Shown here: one piece after another, positions 10,146-22,464 of the stretch
Layout of the letters: each line of letters begins with the position of its first letter
Position numbering within the stretch: position 1 is the stretch's first letter
Origin: Sipunculus nudus
Taxonomy: Eukaryota; Annelida; Sipuncula; Golfingiida; Sipunculidae
Reading direction: 5' to 3'
NCBI GenBank assembly: GCA_026874595.1
Contig: CM049313.1
Location: 21,531,508 to 21,595,507, forward strand
Length of the DNA: 64,000 bases
Program-made: the position numbers and the translations under genes
Notes under the pieces: generated by a model
What the model saw: only the letters and a program-made list of their open reading frames with translations
Databases searched by the model: none
Told to the model about the DNA's origin: nothing

Positions 10146-10943
10146 TATTACAGGTGTCTGTTTTGTTGTGCGCAGGAGTGTTACATGTGTCTGTTGACAT
10201 TCTGATTTGTGTAGCGCAGGCATAGTTCGTTGCTATGGGAGACGTGCGAGTTTGGGCTGGCTCGCGTGTGGGGACTTAAGCGTGGAGACACAGCTTTCTT
10301 TGTTTTAGTAGTTTCAGGTCTGTATATGTGCGTGTGAATTGTTCTTCGGAATTTTCCATTTCTAGTATTTTCAGATGAGAAGCTATAAATTATGGGCCGT
10401 GTTTATAGCCGGGAGAGAGAGAGAGAAAAAAACTCCAGCGGACACGGAATAGTGTGAGTTAGTTTTGGGACCTTTCCGCTAATTGCAGAACTTATAGATA
10501 TTCTTTGGACTTAACGGATTTAAACAGTCTTCAGTTTGCCTTTGGGATTATTACCAGACTTCACTTTTGGATTAAAACAGGCTGATTTCGGGACTGAATC
10601 GGACTATTCTCTGAGAAGATTTGCATGAACTCTTCATCTGGAATATTTATGCTATAAAGGACTTGTTGAGCTGTGACAGTGGTGGTATCCAGATAAGCCT
10701 AGGATTCGGACACTACATTTTATTTACTATACTGTGTAATTGTATTGATTTAGTGTATTGAAATGTGAGGATTGTTTTAAGACTAAATTATAATTATTTG
10801 TTAACAAAAATCCACTTACTTCTTTATTCATTTCCCTAGACATTTACGCTGCCTAGTGTTACAGAATCTGAATTTTTTTATATCGGTAACAATATTTATA
10901 CTCGTCACGACTACGAGACATGTTGTTATTAGGTTCCGTAAAA
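10146..10943 (+). mobile_element. Solo LTR, copy 1 (inside C1q gene 1 intron 1)
   Basis: Diverged copy of the element at 54836-55677. Ends are TATTACAGG (degenerate TGTTACAGG) and GGTTCCGTAAAA (degenerate GTAACA end), flanked by ATAT on both sides (10142-10145; 10944-10947). Shared internal blocks include CCAGCGGACACGG, GTGACAGTGGTGG, TGTGTAATTGTATTGATTT and GCTGCCTAGTGTTACAG. No gag-pol lies next to it. Inserted at the edge of a (TA)n tract, antisense to the C1q gene. Which LTR superfamily is unknown; Ty3/Gypsy or BEL are the usual choices. Confidence 0.62.
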
Positions 10944-10995
10944 ATATATAATATAATATAATATAATATAATATAATGAAATATAATATAATATA
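10944..10995 (+). repeat. (ATAAT)n-type pentanucleotide repeat
   Basis: Direct reading of repeated TATAA/ATAAT units immediately after the solo LTR. Confidence 0.85.
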
Positions 10996-11354
10996 TGGAT
11001 AGTTCTAGATCTACTGAATTAACTTGGCATTATTATAATATATGTGAACACGGCACTTATTGTCACACTGGTGTGGTATAATACATTGTGATTCTTCGAC
11101 CTGGTTCGGTTTAAGTTTATATTGCGACATGCTTTCTTATGCTTTTGCCTTTCAGAGATATTGTTTCTTGACTGGGTCATTAATATTATGAGCTTATTAA
11201 TATGTAAAAGTAGATAAAAGGTCTAAAACGTGATAACCTGGTACATATATTTCTGCCTTTTATACAGAAAAGCATTACAATCGATTATATAATTAGTTAA
11301 GAACTAATTTTATATTTTTTTTCAGAGTACCAAAATGTTTACAAATATACATAC

Positions 11355-11435
11355 CTTTAGACTTTCGCCGTGATCTTGACTCCCTATTCTACAATTGCCC
11401 AGAACCATAAGTACTAGAATGACGGCTCTCTTCAT
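11355..11435 (-). CDS. C1q gene 1: exon 1, signal peptide
   Basis: ATG at 11435 opens 27 codons ending at AAAG|GTATGT, a good splice donor. The product starts MKRAVILVLMVLGNC: a basic N-terminus, a hydrophobic core and small/polar residues after it, i.e. a secretory signal peptide. It leaves in phase 0, which fits the 28-nt exon 2. The ATG sits in AAAGATGA context. Upstream, TTTCTGCCAG at about 11480 could be an acceptor of a 5' UTR intron. Linking this exon to the C1q exon 1.5 kb downstream is an inference from strand, order and phase. Confidence 0.65.
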
Positions 11436-14400
11436 CTTTGTATCAATGAGAACGTTGTCAATGAACAATATTCTATTTGTATCTGGCAGAAATAAAACAT
11501 AATCGTCGTAAAATTAAATTATAATATAAAAAATGCATTTATGTTGAGGTACCAATTATATAAATTGTACCTTACACACCAAATATAAATTGCGGTAAAA
11601 TTGCTATTATATCCTTTTGAAGTAACTTTTGTATGATCATGTAATAAATCCACCAGTCTTTGAGCTGATATACGACGACACACTTTTTGACCCCCTCCCT
11701 CTATCTCGGAACGGGGGACATTAATTTGGGTTTGTCCTTCTGTCTGTCTGTCTTTCTCTCTGTTTGTCTCTCTGTCTGTCTGTGCGTCAGTCAGGTTTCT
11801 GTTTCCATGGGATAACTTTCTTATATATTATTCGATTTCATTCAAATTTTGGTCAGTGATTGTTCTTATGCATATCTTGGTTGCGATTAGATTTGGAGTG
11901 TCTGTCTGCAAATTTATGCTAAGCAGCTCCAAAACAATAAACACACATCTTTGGTTCCCAGTTTCCAACAAGAATTTTGACATGAGGAAACATCTTCAGG
12001 TGTAAATGAAAACAAAAACACAGCCAAAGTGCTTTCACAGATGGATGTATCTTCAAGGGAGAATGAAAACTAAAACACAGCCACTATCACATATTGACAC
12101 ACCTTTAGGGGACATTGGAAACTAAAACAAATATAAGTCAGTGATTGCTCTCATGCTCACCATGGATGGGATTGTTTTTTGAAATGTCTGTCCCTCTGTT
12201 TGTCTGTCTGTCTCCCGGTCTGTCCGTCCTGCGAGCGTCCGTCAGTTTTTCGTAATTCATATTTCTCCATTTTGCACATCCTACATTTTGAAGATGCCAA
12301 AATATTTGTGAATGATGCGCTGAAATTTAAACTCATTGCCATACACACATCAGCATCTCGTGTGGACATCAGTGCCTGAACAATGACCCTAGAACTGTAA
12401 ATCCAGGTATGCAGCCAAACTCTGATGAATCATAATGATTTGTGCATGCTACTCAATTCACGTAAATTGCAATTGTGAATATTGAAGCTTGCTGGATTCT
12501 CACAAATGTATCAATCTATCAATCATGGCAATAGATTCTACTCTGAAAGGCATGATTAATACTTGAACTTAGTATGATATGTTTGAACTTAGTATAATAT
12601 CTGCCTGCAGGGGCAGATCCCGGATTAAAGAAAAGGATTGGTACAACCCAGAAGGGCTTATGACAAAACTGAAAAATTCAAAGGTCTGCCGGGGGGGATG
12701 GGTGGGTCTGACACCCTTAAATTTCTTTGAAACGTTTAATAAAGCTTGCGGTGGCTGAAAAAGGGGGGTCCCCCACCCCTCGACCCCTCCCCTGGATCAG
12801 TTTCTGGCCTGAACCTCTCTCAGGTTTCCTTTGTTATTAATGCACCCTGAACACAAAAGGACAGGTGTAGAACCTGCAGGACCCGCCTTTTTTTTGTAGT
12901 AGTATGGGTTAGCTCCCGAAAGCGATAACTCTGGATCTCCAAGTTCAGTGGCGTATCGGTGTTCCCTTGAGACGAGTCAGGCTAAGGGCTACAGCTCCTC
13001 AAGTTGTTCCTTCATTTACGAGTCCAATGTATATTTATTTCCACAATTAATATTAACACAGGTCATGAATATCAAATACAAAGTTGAATAGATTGGCGAA
13101 TATATAAATATATCATATATAAACACTTATCAGTGCACTCTGGGATACCGAGGGTCAAATAAATTAACGCTAATATAGTAAGTATAATTAAATTTAAGTG
13201 CACAGCATTGGCAGGAGTCTGTCATACCAGTCATCAACTAATTTAGACTCTTTGTCGCAATCAACGAGTGTGATGTAATTTTCCTAGGGGAGAGATCCAG
13301 TTGGAGGGTTATGGACCATCACTATAACGCTCCATAAGCAGCGGTTTCGCTGTGCTCAGCCATTCGCGCCACTGTAACTGCTGCACACAACCGCAGGTTT
13401 GGCCACCAGGCGGGGCTGTCTCTGTGGAATTCTCTGCTGCATAATATTTTTCTACCCCGTTGGAATACACAGAATGCAATCGCAAACTTTCTGGACAGTC
13501 TCTATACCAACATGCTGGCGTGGACTGATTTTCCCCCATTGTTTGCGAATTTAACCGATTGCAGTGCCGCACAACAAGCTCCCAATAGGCGCAGCCATCT
13601 TTGTTCACACGCTGACCCAATCAGATTTTATTTTACGAGCTCCGCCAGAGCACAGTCTCCTTTGTTTACACGCTGGGTGGGGTATGTGTATCGTTGAGCC
13701 AAAGATTTTGATGGTGGCAAAGCAGATTTCATGAGCAGATGGTGGGTAGAGAGAGTCAAGTAGCTTGAGGGATAAGAACCTCACGTACATCTTGCAGCTT
13801 ACATAGAATTAAGAGAACGATTAATTTTGTATCTCTAGCGTGTGTGTGTGCACACAATCGAATGGATTTGGTAGCCAGCGTACGATTTTATACTGTGTTA
13901 TTTATTTACACATACACGGAATCGAAATGTGCTGTATAATAACGGATTTAAAACATTTGCCCATGTCCGTGCTTTCATATTCATCTGTTTCACATAGTCC
14001 CCTTTTGTTCCACGCTGTTAATGCTTCATGACTTTTGTCCTAAATATTTAACGACACTGTTACATTTTAGTGAAAAGAAAATCCTGCCGAAACTAATGGG
14101 TTTTCTGATTTTCAGCTGTTTTGTGTTCTCGCTGAGCATCTCATCGATATCCTACATAAAACTCTCGCTGTCTATCATGAATGTATAAAAAAAAAACGGA
14201 TCGGCTGTTAGCTGTTATCATAGTGTTATGAGTATGAACTAAATCTTTTGTTGTTTAGTACAAGCACAATCACGCGATAATATTTTTTTAAATCAATAAA
14301 ACAACAGCATTGCGTGTGTCAAGTTAATGCATTTACACATAACAATCTTCTGGGAGAGTTATTTAATAAAATATGTAATCTTTATAAAATCCATAAGGCT

Positions 14401-15325
14401 TTTAATGCTTAGCCAATTCCATTTCAGCCATAGGTACAATATAGTCATAGCCCTTTTTCAAATGTTTGGCGAGACCATTTACAAATCCATTAACACAAGT
14501 AAGAAAGCTATATATAACATGCGGACAAGTTCTGGAGCATTCTATTTGAAAATATTAATATACGTAACGGTGACCTTTTTCTCAACAGGTACCGGTAAGG
14601 GTACATAGGTAAGAAGACTAAGGGATAAGGCGTATTTACGGTAAAGATAAAGCACAATAAAATGCATTGGGCCTTGTAGAAATATAATAACAACTACGAT
14701 ACCACTAACACTTCTTTATTTCATCCATGTTCTTGTATTTTAATAATGTCAGAGTGTACCTATCATTCTGATAATAAGCAGAAGAAAAAAAAAATGAAAG
14801 ACCATCGGACTGAGGGCACGCACAATTAATTATCGCACAGCTACAAGATCATTTCGCTACTTGGGACTTTCAACTTGAACAATTTTTTTACTACAATGGA
14901 ACATTATGTGAAGTCCAGTTTATTTTTTGAACTGATGTTCCCCTTAATTTTATTTCACCTTCAATTTTGTTTTACTCAGTTTTTCCCGTATATTTATTTG
15001 TGATCAGATTTGATGCATTCCTTTTTATCACTGCAAATGTATATGAATCTCATTGAACATTCAGATTTTATCATTTACTCCACAACATATGGATTGGCAA
15101 ATCAAATTATTTATACATTAATTTATGGAGACGTTAAATATGTTTACCTCTTCCTGTAATGAGTGTTTTCTTATTTTAAGACATAAAAGGACAAGGTAAC
15201 TTTCGAATTTTTCCTGATGTACTTTTACCTTAAAGATAAAGTTTTGGTGTCAAACGAAAATGGCTACCTTATGGCACACTAATTGTATTTAAGTAGAATA
15301 CACATATGGCTGATTTATTTTATTT

Positions 15326-15329
<4 letters not shown>

Positions 15330-15375
<46 letters not shown>
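15330..15375 (+). repeat. (TA)n microsatellite
   Basis: About 46 bases of TA; the matching place in the second duplication copy is the tract at 22423-22461. Confidence 0.95.
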
Positions 15376-15378
<3 letters not shown>

Positions 15379-16050
15379 AAACAAATCAGTGTTGATGAGA
15401 AACATCTGGCTTGTGTTCTCTCCAAGCCACTTCGAGCCATGAGCCTCATAATTGTTACAATGTATTATCACCTGCCAGCGGTACGGCTCTCTGAGAAAAG
15501 GCCAGGTAAATCATTGAGCATTTCTGACCAGGAGACGGTTTCCGGAACCCTTGTTGCAAAGTTTTCATTCATAAACACAGTCTTAGGCTTAATTGCTCAG
15601 TCATTCAAATGTTTTCCTCCTCTATGAGGCCATAATTAATCATGCTTCCCTGTATAAACAAACAAATTAATTTTGTATCAGGCAAGCCATGTAAGTTTTT
15701 GATTTTTTTAACCTTTTTATCGGCGGTATATCGAGAATCGTACGCCGCATATATGCAGTTACACAAAAAGGATAGTAGTTGGGGCTTGATTATGAGCGGC
15801 AGTTTAACAACAAAACAGCTGATAGGAAGACCCCCGACTTGGAGGCGTTGTCTTTCCTATATTTTGTTGCTGTTGTATTTAGTATATGTCTGAATTCAGG
15901 TGTGCATAGTATCTTATTTGGAAAACATTTCCCCTCAAAGCCAGTAGGGCTGGATATCGCCTATAAAATTATGAATCGCAATATGTTTCGATATTTGATA
16001 GCGTATTGCGATATTTTTATCGTATTTAAATCATAGGAAATAAACGTGTT

Positions 16051-16053
<3 letters not shown>

Positions 16054-16113
<60 letters not shown>
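16054..16113 (+). repeat. (TA)n microsatellite
   Basis: About 60 bases of TA with no equivalent long tract in the second duplication copy. Confidence 0.95.
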
Positions 16114-16117
<4 letters not shown>

Positions 16118-17364
16118 CTGATATGTTTGTCATATAAAAATATAATGACAAAATAAAAAATTAGGCAAATCGGTTTATTTCAAACACGAAATATGCATGG
16201 CAACATTATTTACTAATTTACCCGTGACCCCCACCCCCCACCCCCAAAAAAAATAAAATTTCAGTTTTCTTTCGGCCTTGCATATGCAAAAAACATGGCA
16301 GTAAGGGTATTCTGGACTATGGTTCAGCACAAAGAGGGAGAGATGGTGCGCAAGACTGACATTCTTAAACAATAATCCAATTTAATCGACCCTTGATCTT
16401 CCTGCAGGTATCATAACATGTTAGGAGAGAATATTAATTAAGTATTCATTATCATGACCGTATTAAGCACTTCTTGCCATTTTACCTATGGTATACCACG
16501 CCTACTTGAACACATCTCCTAATCAATGTCTAAAGAGAAGGTAAAGGCTTTTACTTTATGCCTGTCATGTATGCCGACAAATTTAGATGTCTTAATTTGG
16601 AACAGAAACCTGGTTTAACAAAAAAAAATCAGTTTTAGGCACATTTATGAATATTGTAAAATGTCAGTTTTTATTCGTACGGTGGTGTCTACAGATAAAT
16701 CATTGTTTTTTTTCACCCACGACGTTGAATGACTGAAAGGGATATCTACTTGTGACTACGACAAAGATAACATTAGGCAAATGTTTTGCACAAAAAGCAA
16801 TATTATCAGTATTTATGTACGTAAGGTCTTCTTTTAGAACAGAGATTCGTTATTTTATTTAACATGGCTTTTCAATATAAATAGGAATACTCATTTCCCA
16901 TTAAAACTTACCTCTAACGTTACCACCTCTTCACACGGATGTGAAAATAATTGTATATTACAGAGTGAGATAATATATATCATAAACATACTCTTTGATG
17001 GTTATTCGTTCTGCCAATAGCCTCCTTTTTATGCGTCACTCGCCCACGTAATTAGATTGACAAGTATGAAAACACTTCCTTTCATCTCATTATTTGATAA
17101 CAAAAAACAAACCTAACATGCAAACATACTTTACGCCAAAATTTTAAAATACTTATGCCCATGACACCTCACATGGAAACATACTTGACACCTCACCTGT
17201 GCGTTTGGTTCAGGGGGAATATGCTAATTACTGGTGTGCTACCTCTGTAGTTCTGCAGGGGTAGAAAAAATGTTTCCTAAAAATCATTCGGGGATCAACT
17301 TTTTTGACGATGAGGAATATATCTAACCAGATTCTGCCTTGTAATCATCTAGTTTATTGTCCTG

Positions 17365-17370
<6 letters not shown>

Positions 17371-17441
<71 letters not shown>
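17371..17441 (+). repeat. (TA)n microsatellite, about 70 bases
   Basis: Longest TA tract seen. It marks the right end of duplication copy 1; at the matching end of copy 2 (about 24750-24775) only an interrupted TA stretch remains. Confidence 0.95.
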
Positions 17442-17444
<3 letters not shown>

Positions 17445-17745
17445 CCCCACTCTCCTGGCAACAATCTTGCAGCAATCGACTTGAAAATTACAGGATTGAT
17501 TGATAACCTGATGGCCTGGAACCTTATTGTTTTTAGACAACATCGGCCATGTCAAGCTCAAGGTCACGAAAAGTATGCAATACCATTTTTGCTCGATATT
17601 TTTGGAACGTTAGTCGTAGCCACTTAAACCATAGCTTGTTTTATTCTTCATTCCGTGGCCCTTCATATGATGTGTACCTGATTCAATTATACCGTTACCA
17701 TGCTTACGCATTTTTGGGTTAAATCTTGATAATTTGAAGATATTT
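17445..17745 (+). repeat. Direct repeat flanking the 148-bp array, left copy
   Basis: Matches 18840-19130 in order: CAGCAATCGxxTTxAAATT, then CCTGGAACC, TCAAGGTCA and a TTACGCATTTT block. The pair brackets the tandem array, and may be an older duplication or parts of one composite element. Confidence 0.6.
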
Positions 17746-17829
17746 ATGCTGAATTTTCTATCTTTGTCCATTTTTGGCTACATATGTCTGGTTTCCGTTA
17801 CTATATAGCTTTAGGCCTGCTTGACATAA

Positions 17830-18670
17830 TAAAAAAAACTGAGAGTCTCGCCAAATCTCTCACTTTATCTCGTCAAACGCGAAAATAGAGACTTCATGGA
17901 AATGCTTATAACTCGGCGACTTTTAACAGCTACACAGGTCTAGTTTTCGGCACTTCGTAATATATTGCTAGCTTGACATGACAGATATGATCTGCCACCG
18001 TACTTCGTCAAACGAGATTTCACATCAATGCTTTAAATTCGGCGACTTTTTACAGACGCACAGGTCTAGTTGTCGACATGTGGTAACATATGACCCGCGC
18101 GGCAAGATAACACTTAAGTCTCGCCAAATCTCGCACTATTTCTCGTCAAACGCGAAAATAGAGACTTCACGGAAATGCCTTTATCTTGGATACTTTTATA
18201 GCTACACAGGTCTAGTTTTCGGGGTTTTGTAACATATGACTAGCTTGACCAAGATAACACTGGAAGTCTAGCCAAATCTTGCATTATATCTGTTTAAACG
18301 AGAAAAAAAACGAGATTTTTTATCTATGTTAATAACTCGGCGACTTTTACAACTACACAAGTTTAGTTTTTCGGCATTTTATAAAATATGAACAGCTTGA
18401 AATGACAATTATGCAAATCACCCAAAACCTCACATCGTATCTCGTCAAACGAGAAAAAAGAAAAAGATTTTACGGAAATACTTTTAACTCGGCGACATTT
18501 AAAGCGATACAGGTCTAGTTTTCGTTCTTACGTAAAATTTTGCCAGCTTGGCATGAGAGATCTTTAAATCACGCCAGTATTCGCACCCTATCTCCACAAA
18601 CTGTAAAAAAACAAGATTTTACAGAAATGCTTATAACTCGGCGACTTTTACACTAGATAGGTCTGCAGCA
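17830..18670 (+). repeat. Tandem array of about 148-bp units
   Basis: The landmark ACTCGGCGACTTTTA or a close variant recurs at about 17911, 18037, 18185, 18334, 18487 and 18634, i.e. steps of about 127, 148, 149, 153 and 147. Each unit also has CTCGTCAAACG, a GAAATGCTT-like block and ACACAGGTCTAGTTTTCG. Six diverged units, no ORF kept. Confidence 0.85.
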
Positions 18671-18839
18671 ATTCAATGTCAACATGTCTTTATAAATGTA
18701 TTATTCGTTTCTGCTCTCCCACAACATTGCTCTTTCATACGACTGTTTCTACATCCTCTGTCTGTCTGTCTGTACGTACGTGTTATTTTCATTTCCGGCA
18801 AGCGCGTGACCTCTAGTCATCTTGTTTGTGTGTGTGTTT

Positions 18840-19130
18840 GTCACAACTCTACAGGCCACTATTCTGCAGCCATTGCTTTCAAATTAGCGGAGCTGGTAGA
18901 CAATCAAAAGTCCTGGAACCCTATTGATTTTGGTAAATATAGGTCATGGTCAAGGTCAACAAACATTTTTTTTTCATTTCTTTGTTACTGTTAGTCTTAT
19001 CTACTTCAACGATAGCTCTATTTCTTTGTCATTCCAAAGCCTTTCTTCTGGTGTGTAGCTGCCTCATATTCACCGTAACTATGGTTACGCATTTTCTGGG
19101 AAAATCATGTATTCGAAAATGAAAGTACTA
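18840..19130 (+). repeat. Direct repeat flanking the 148-bp array, right copy
   Basis: Partner of 17445-17745, described there. Confidence 0.6.
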
Positions 19131-19317
19131 ATTTGCAAACTCAAATTTTACGCTAGAAATCTCCTTTTTGCATTAAAAGGTAACATTTAATGAGTACTTT
19201 AAGATTTTAGCACAAATCAAGCGAGATTTTGCAAGATATCATTAAGTGATTCCCTAAAGGCCACAATTTGCAGAAATCTTTTTTGAAACTGGTACAGTTT
19301 ATGTCTTACACTAATAT

Positions 19318-22300
19318 CTTGTCCCTCTGACTATCTGTCTGTCAGTCAGGTTTTCGTTTTCTTAACTTTCATAGATATTATCTGATTTCATTAAGAGTTC
19401 GGTCAGTGACTGCTCTCATGCACTTGGTCAGGGTGGGTGTTGAAGTGTCCTTCTGAAAATTTATGCTCACCAGCTCCAAAACAATAAACAAAATTTGTTT
19501 GGTTGCCGATTTCCAACAAAATTGATGACATGTGGAGAAATTTTCAGGGAGAATGAAAACTTAAACAAAGCCACTATGACATATGGACTCATCTTCGAGG
19601 CAATAGATTTAAAAAAATAGGGTCAGTGATTGCTTTCATGCTTACTATAGATGGGATTGGTTTTGGAGTTTGTCCGTCTGTCTGTTTGGCTGTCCCTCTC
19701 TCTGTCAGTCCTGCCAGCGTCCGTCAGATTTTCATGATTTATATTTCTCCATTTTGCAGATCCTACATTTTGAAGATGCCAAAATATTTGTGAATGATGC
19801 GCTGAATTTAAAAAACCCTTTCCCATACACAGAGCAGCATCGTGTGTGAACATCGTTGCCTGAACATTGACCCTAATCTGTAAGTCAAGGTATGCAGCCA
19901 AACTCTGATGCATCATAATGGGTTGTGCATGCTACTCAATTCACATAAATGGCAATTGTGTATAATAAAAGCTTGCAGGAGACTCACAAAATATTAGTTT
20001 GGATATGTATAAATCTATCAATCATGACAATAGTTTCATAGCCATGTTTAATACTTTAATTTAGTGGGATAAACTGGTCCATATGTCTGTTCACCTGTCT
20101 GTACCTTTACCCTTCAATTGCCTTAAATGCCATTCCCTCTATTCTGACAAGAGGCGGAAGTGTGGAAATAAATTTCTTAATTTGCCTGTTTATTTTCATT
20201 ATCCGGTTTGTTAAAAGGCTATTATGTTGAGGGACAGACATTGCAACGTTTCTTCTGATAGACTATTTTATTTGTTCCTAGTGAATCTGGCAAGAAATAT
20301 AATATGCAAATGTCTATCGCACGTTGAAATGGACATTGAGGGACATTCATATTGGCCTGCAAGAGAGGATCCCGGATTTAGGAAAAGTAGAGGTCCAGCC
20401 CAGGTGGACTAATGACACAACCTAAAAATATGTCCGCAGGTCCGTCAAGGGGGGGGGGGCCTGAAACCCTTAAATTTGATTACATCCTTTAACATAACCT
20501 TGCGGTGGCTTATTTCTTTTGTTATTAACGTACCCGGAACACAATAGAAAAAGTATAGAACCGGCAGGGTCCGCTTATAGAGGTAACGAATAGGAGGGGC
20601 AACTCCCGAAAGCTTGAAATCTGAATCTTCATGTTCAGTGGCCTGTCGTTGTTCCCTTGAGACAAGTCAAGAGAGGCTAAGGGCTACAGCTCCACAAGCT
20701 GCTTCTTCGTTTTCGACTCAGATGTATATTTATTTCTACATTTAATATTAACATAGGTCATGATTATCAAATACAGAGTTGAATAGATTGGCGAACATAT
20801 AGATATATCATATATAAAGAATTATCAGTGCACTCTGGGGTACCGAGGGTCAAATAATGTTACGCTAATATAGTAGGCACAATTAAAACTAAGTGCACAT
20901 CATTGGCATTGGTGTGTCACACCCGTCGTCAGCAAATTTTCGTCCCGTTAGACTCTTTGGAGTAATCAACGAATGTGATGCAATCTTCCTGTGGGAGAGA
21001 TCCAGGAGGAGGCCTGTGGACCATCACCGTTGCGCTCCATAAGCAGCGGTTACGTTATGCTCAGCTCTTCGCTCCACTGTAACCGCAGCACGAAACCGCG
21101 TTTATCCGTCAGGTTAGGTCACCAGGACGGATTTAATAGCCAGCAAACGACCTTATACGGTGTTATTGATTTATACATCCTGCCAAAAGTAATGAGTTTC
21201 TGATGTTCAACTGTTTGGTGTTCTCATTTAGGACCTAAATATCTTACATAGTACTTCCGCTGCCCATTATGAATATATAAGGAAAACGTATTGGCTGTTT
21301 GCTGTTAGCATAGTGATGTGAGTATGATTTCGTTTTGCTGTGTTTAGAACAAGCAGAAACACGCGATATTACTTTTTTAAATCAATAAATCAACTGCACT
21401 TATGTCAAGAGAATGCATTCACACATAACACTTTTCTGGAAGAGATATTTAATAAAAATATATAAACTCCATTCAATCAATAGGGTTTCCAATGCTTAGC
21501 CAAATGCAATTCAGGCAGAGGTACAATGTAGCAATAACCCTTTGTCCAGCTGTTCGGCCATTTACGGGGCCGTTTACAAACCTTTACACTAGTTAGAAAG
21601 CTAAATTTAACATGCAGACAGTTTCTGAAGCATTCTTTTTGAAAATATTAAGTAAAGTAACGGTGACCTTTACTGTTTTGGTAACGGTAAAGGGAAACAG
21701 GTATGAAGACTATGGGATAAGGCGTTTTATGGGTGAATATTAATTTCCCATTTCTAATGAAAGTCGGAATATATAACATTCCACTGATGGCAGTTGAAGA
21801 AATATAAGAACAACTATAGTACCACTAACACTTACTTTTTTCCATCAAAGTTATTGTATTTTGATATTGTCAGAGTGTACCTATCACTTTGACCCATAGC
21901 AAGACCATTAGGCTGAGAGGACGACCAATTAATTATCGCACAGCTACACAGACCAGTTCCCTTCTTCAGACTTGCAATTTGACAACATTCTGTGCCTTTT
22001 AATGTCAAATCCAGTTGATTTTAAGAACTAATGTTTACTTATATTTTTATTTCACCTTCATTTTTTTATCAATTGTCCCAAATATATGATTCGATCAGAT
22101 TTGGTGCATTGCTTGCATCACTTCAAATGTATATGCATCTCATGGAACATTCAGATTTTATCATTTACTCCTCAACAGATGGATTGGCAATCAAATTATT
22201 TTTAGTATATGGAAACGTTATATATGTTAACCTATTCCTCCAAAGAGTGTTTTCTTATTTCATGACGTATAAAAGACAAGGTAACTTTCTAGTTTCTACT

Positions 22301-22420
22301 GATGAACTTCAGCCTTATTAATAAGCCGTATTGAATGATTAATCACACTAAAATGGTTAACTTACGGCACCCTGTATTTAAATTAGTAAAATATACACAT
22401 ATGGCTGATTTATTTAAAAG

Positions 22421-22464
<44 letters not shown>

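Larger units (their letters stand above)
11735..17370. repeat. Diverged direct duplication, copy 1
   Basis: Colinear with 19318-24745 over most of its length. Shared blocks: 11735-12420 with 19318-19920 (pyrimidine GTCT block, then ACATTTTGAAGATGCC), 12600-13390 with 20355-21095, 13860-15330 with 21120-22420 (for example AACATTCAGATTTTATC), 15400-15800 with 22895-23230, and 16490-17360 with 23275-24745. Copy 1 has about 460 extra bases at about 13400-13860. Both copies have a TA tract at matching places. ORFs inside (for example 13309-13620 minus) are broken in the other copy, so no gene is called. Confidence 0.75.

Noticed and set aside
13309-13620. 103-codon minus ORF as a gene
   Set aside because: The equivalent place in the duplicated copy (21010-21095) has a stop and is truncated; no known domain.
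15779-16036. 85-codon plus ORF
   Set aside because: No domain; not kept in the paralogous block near 23230.
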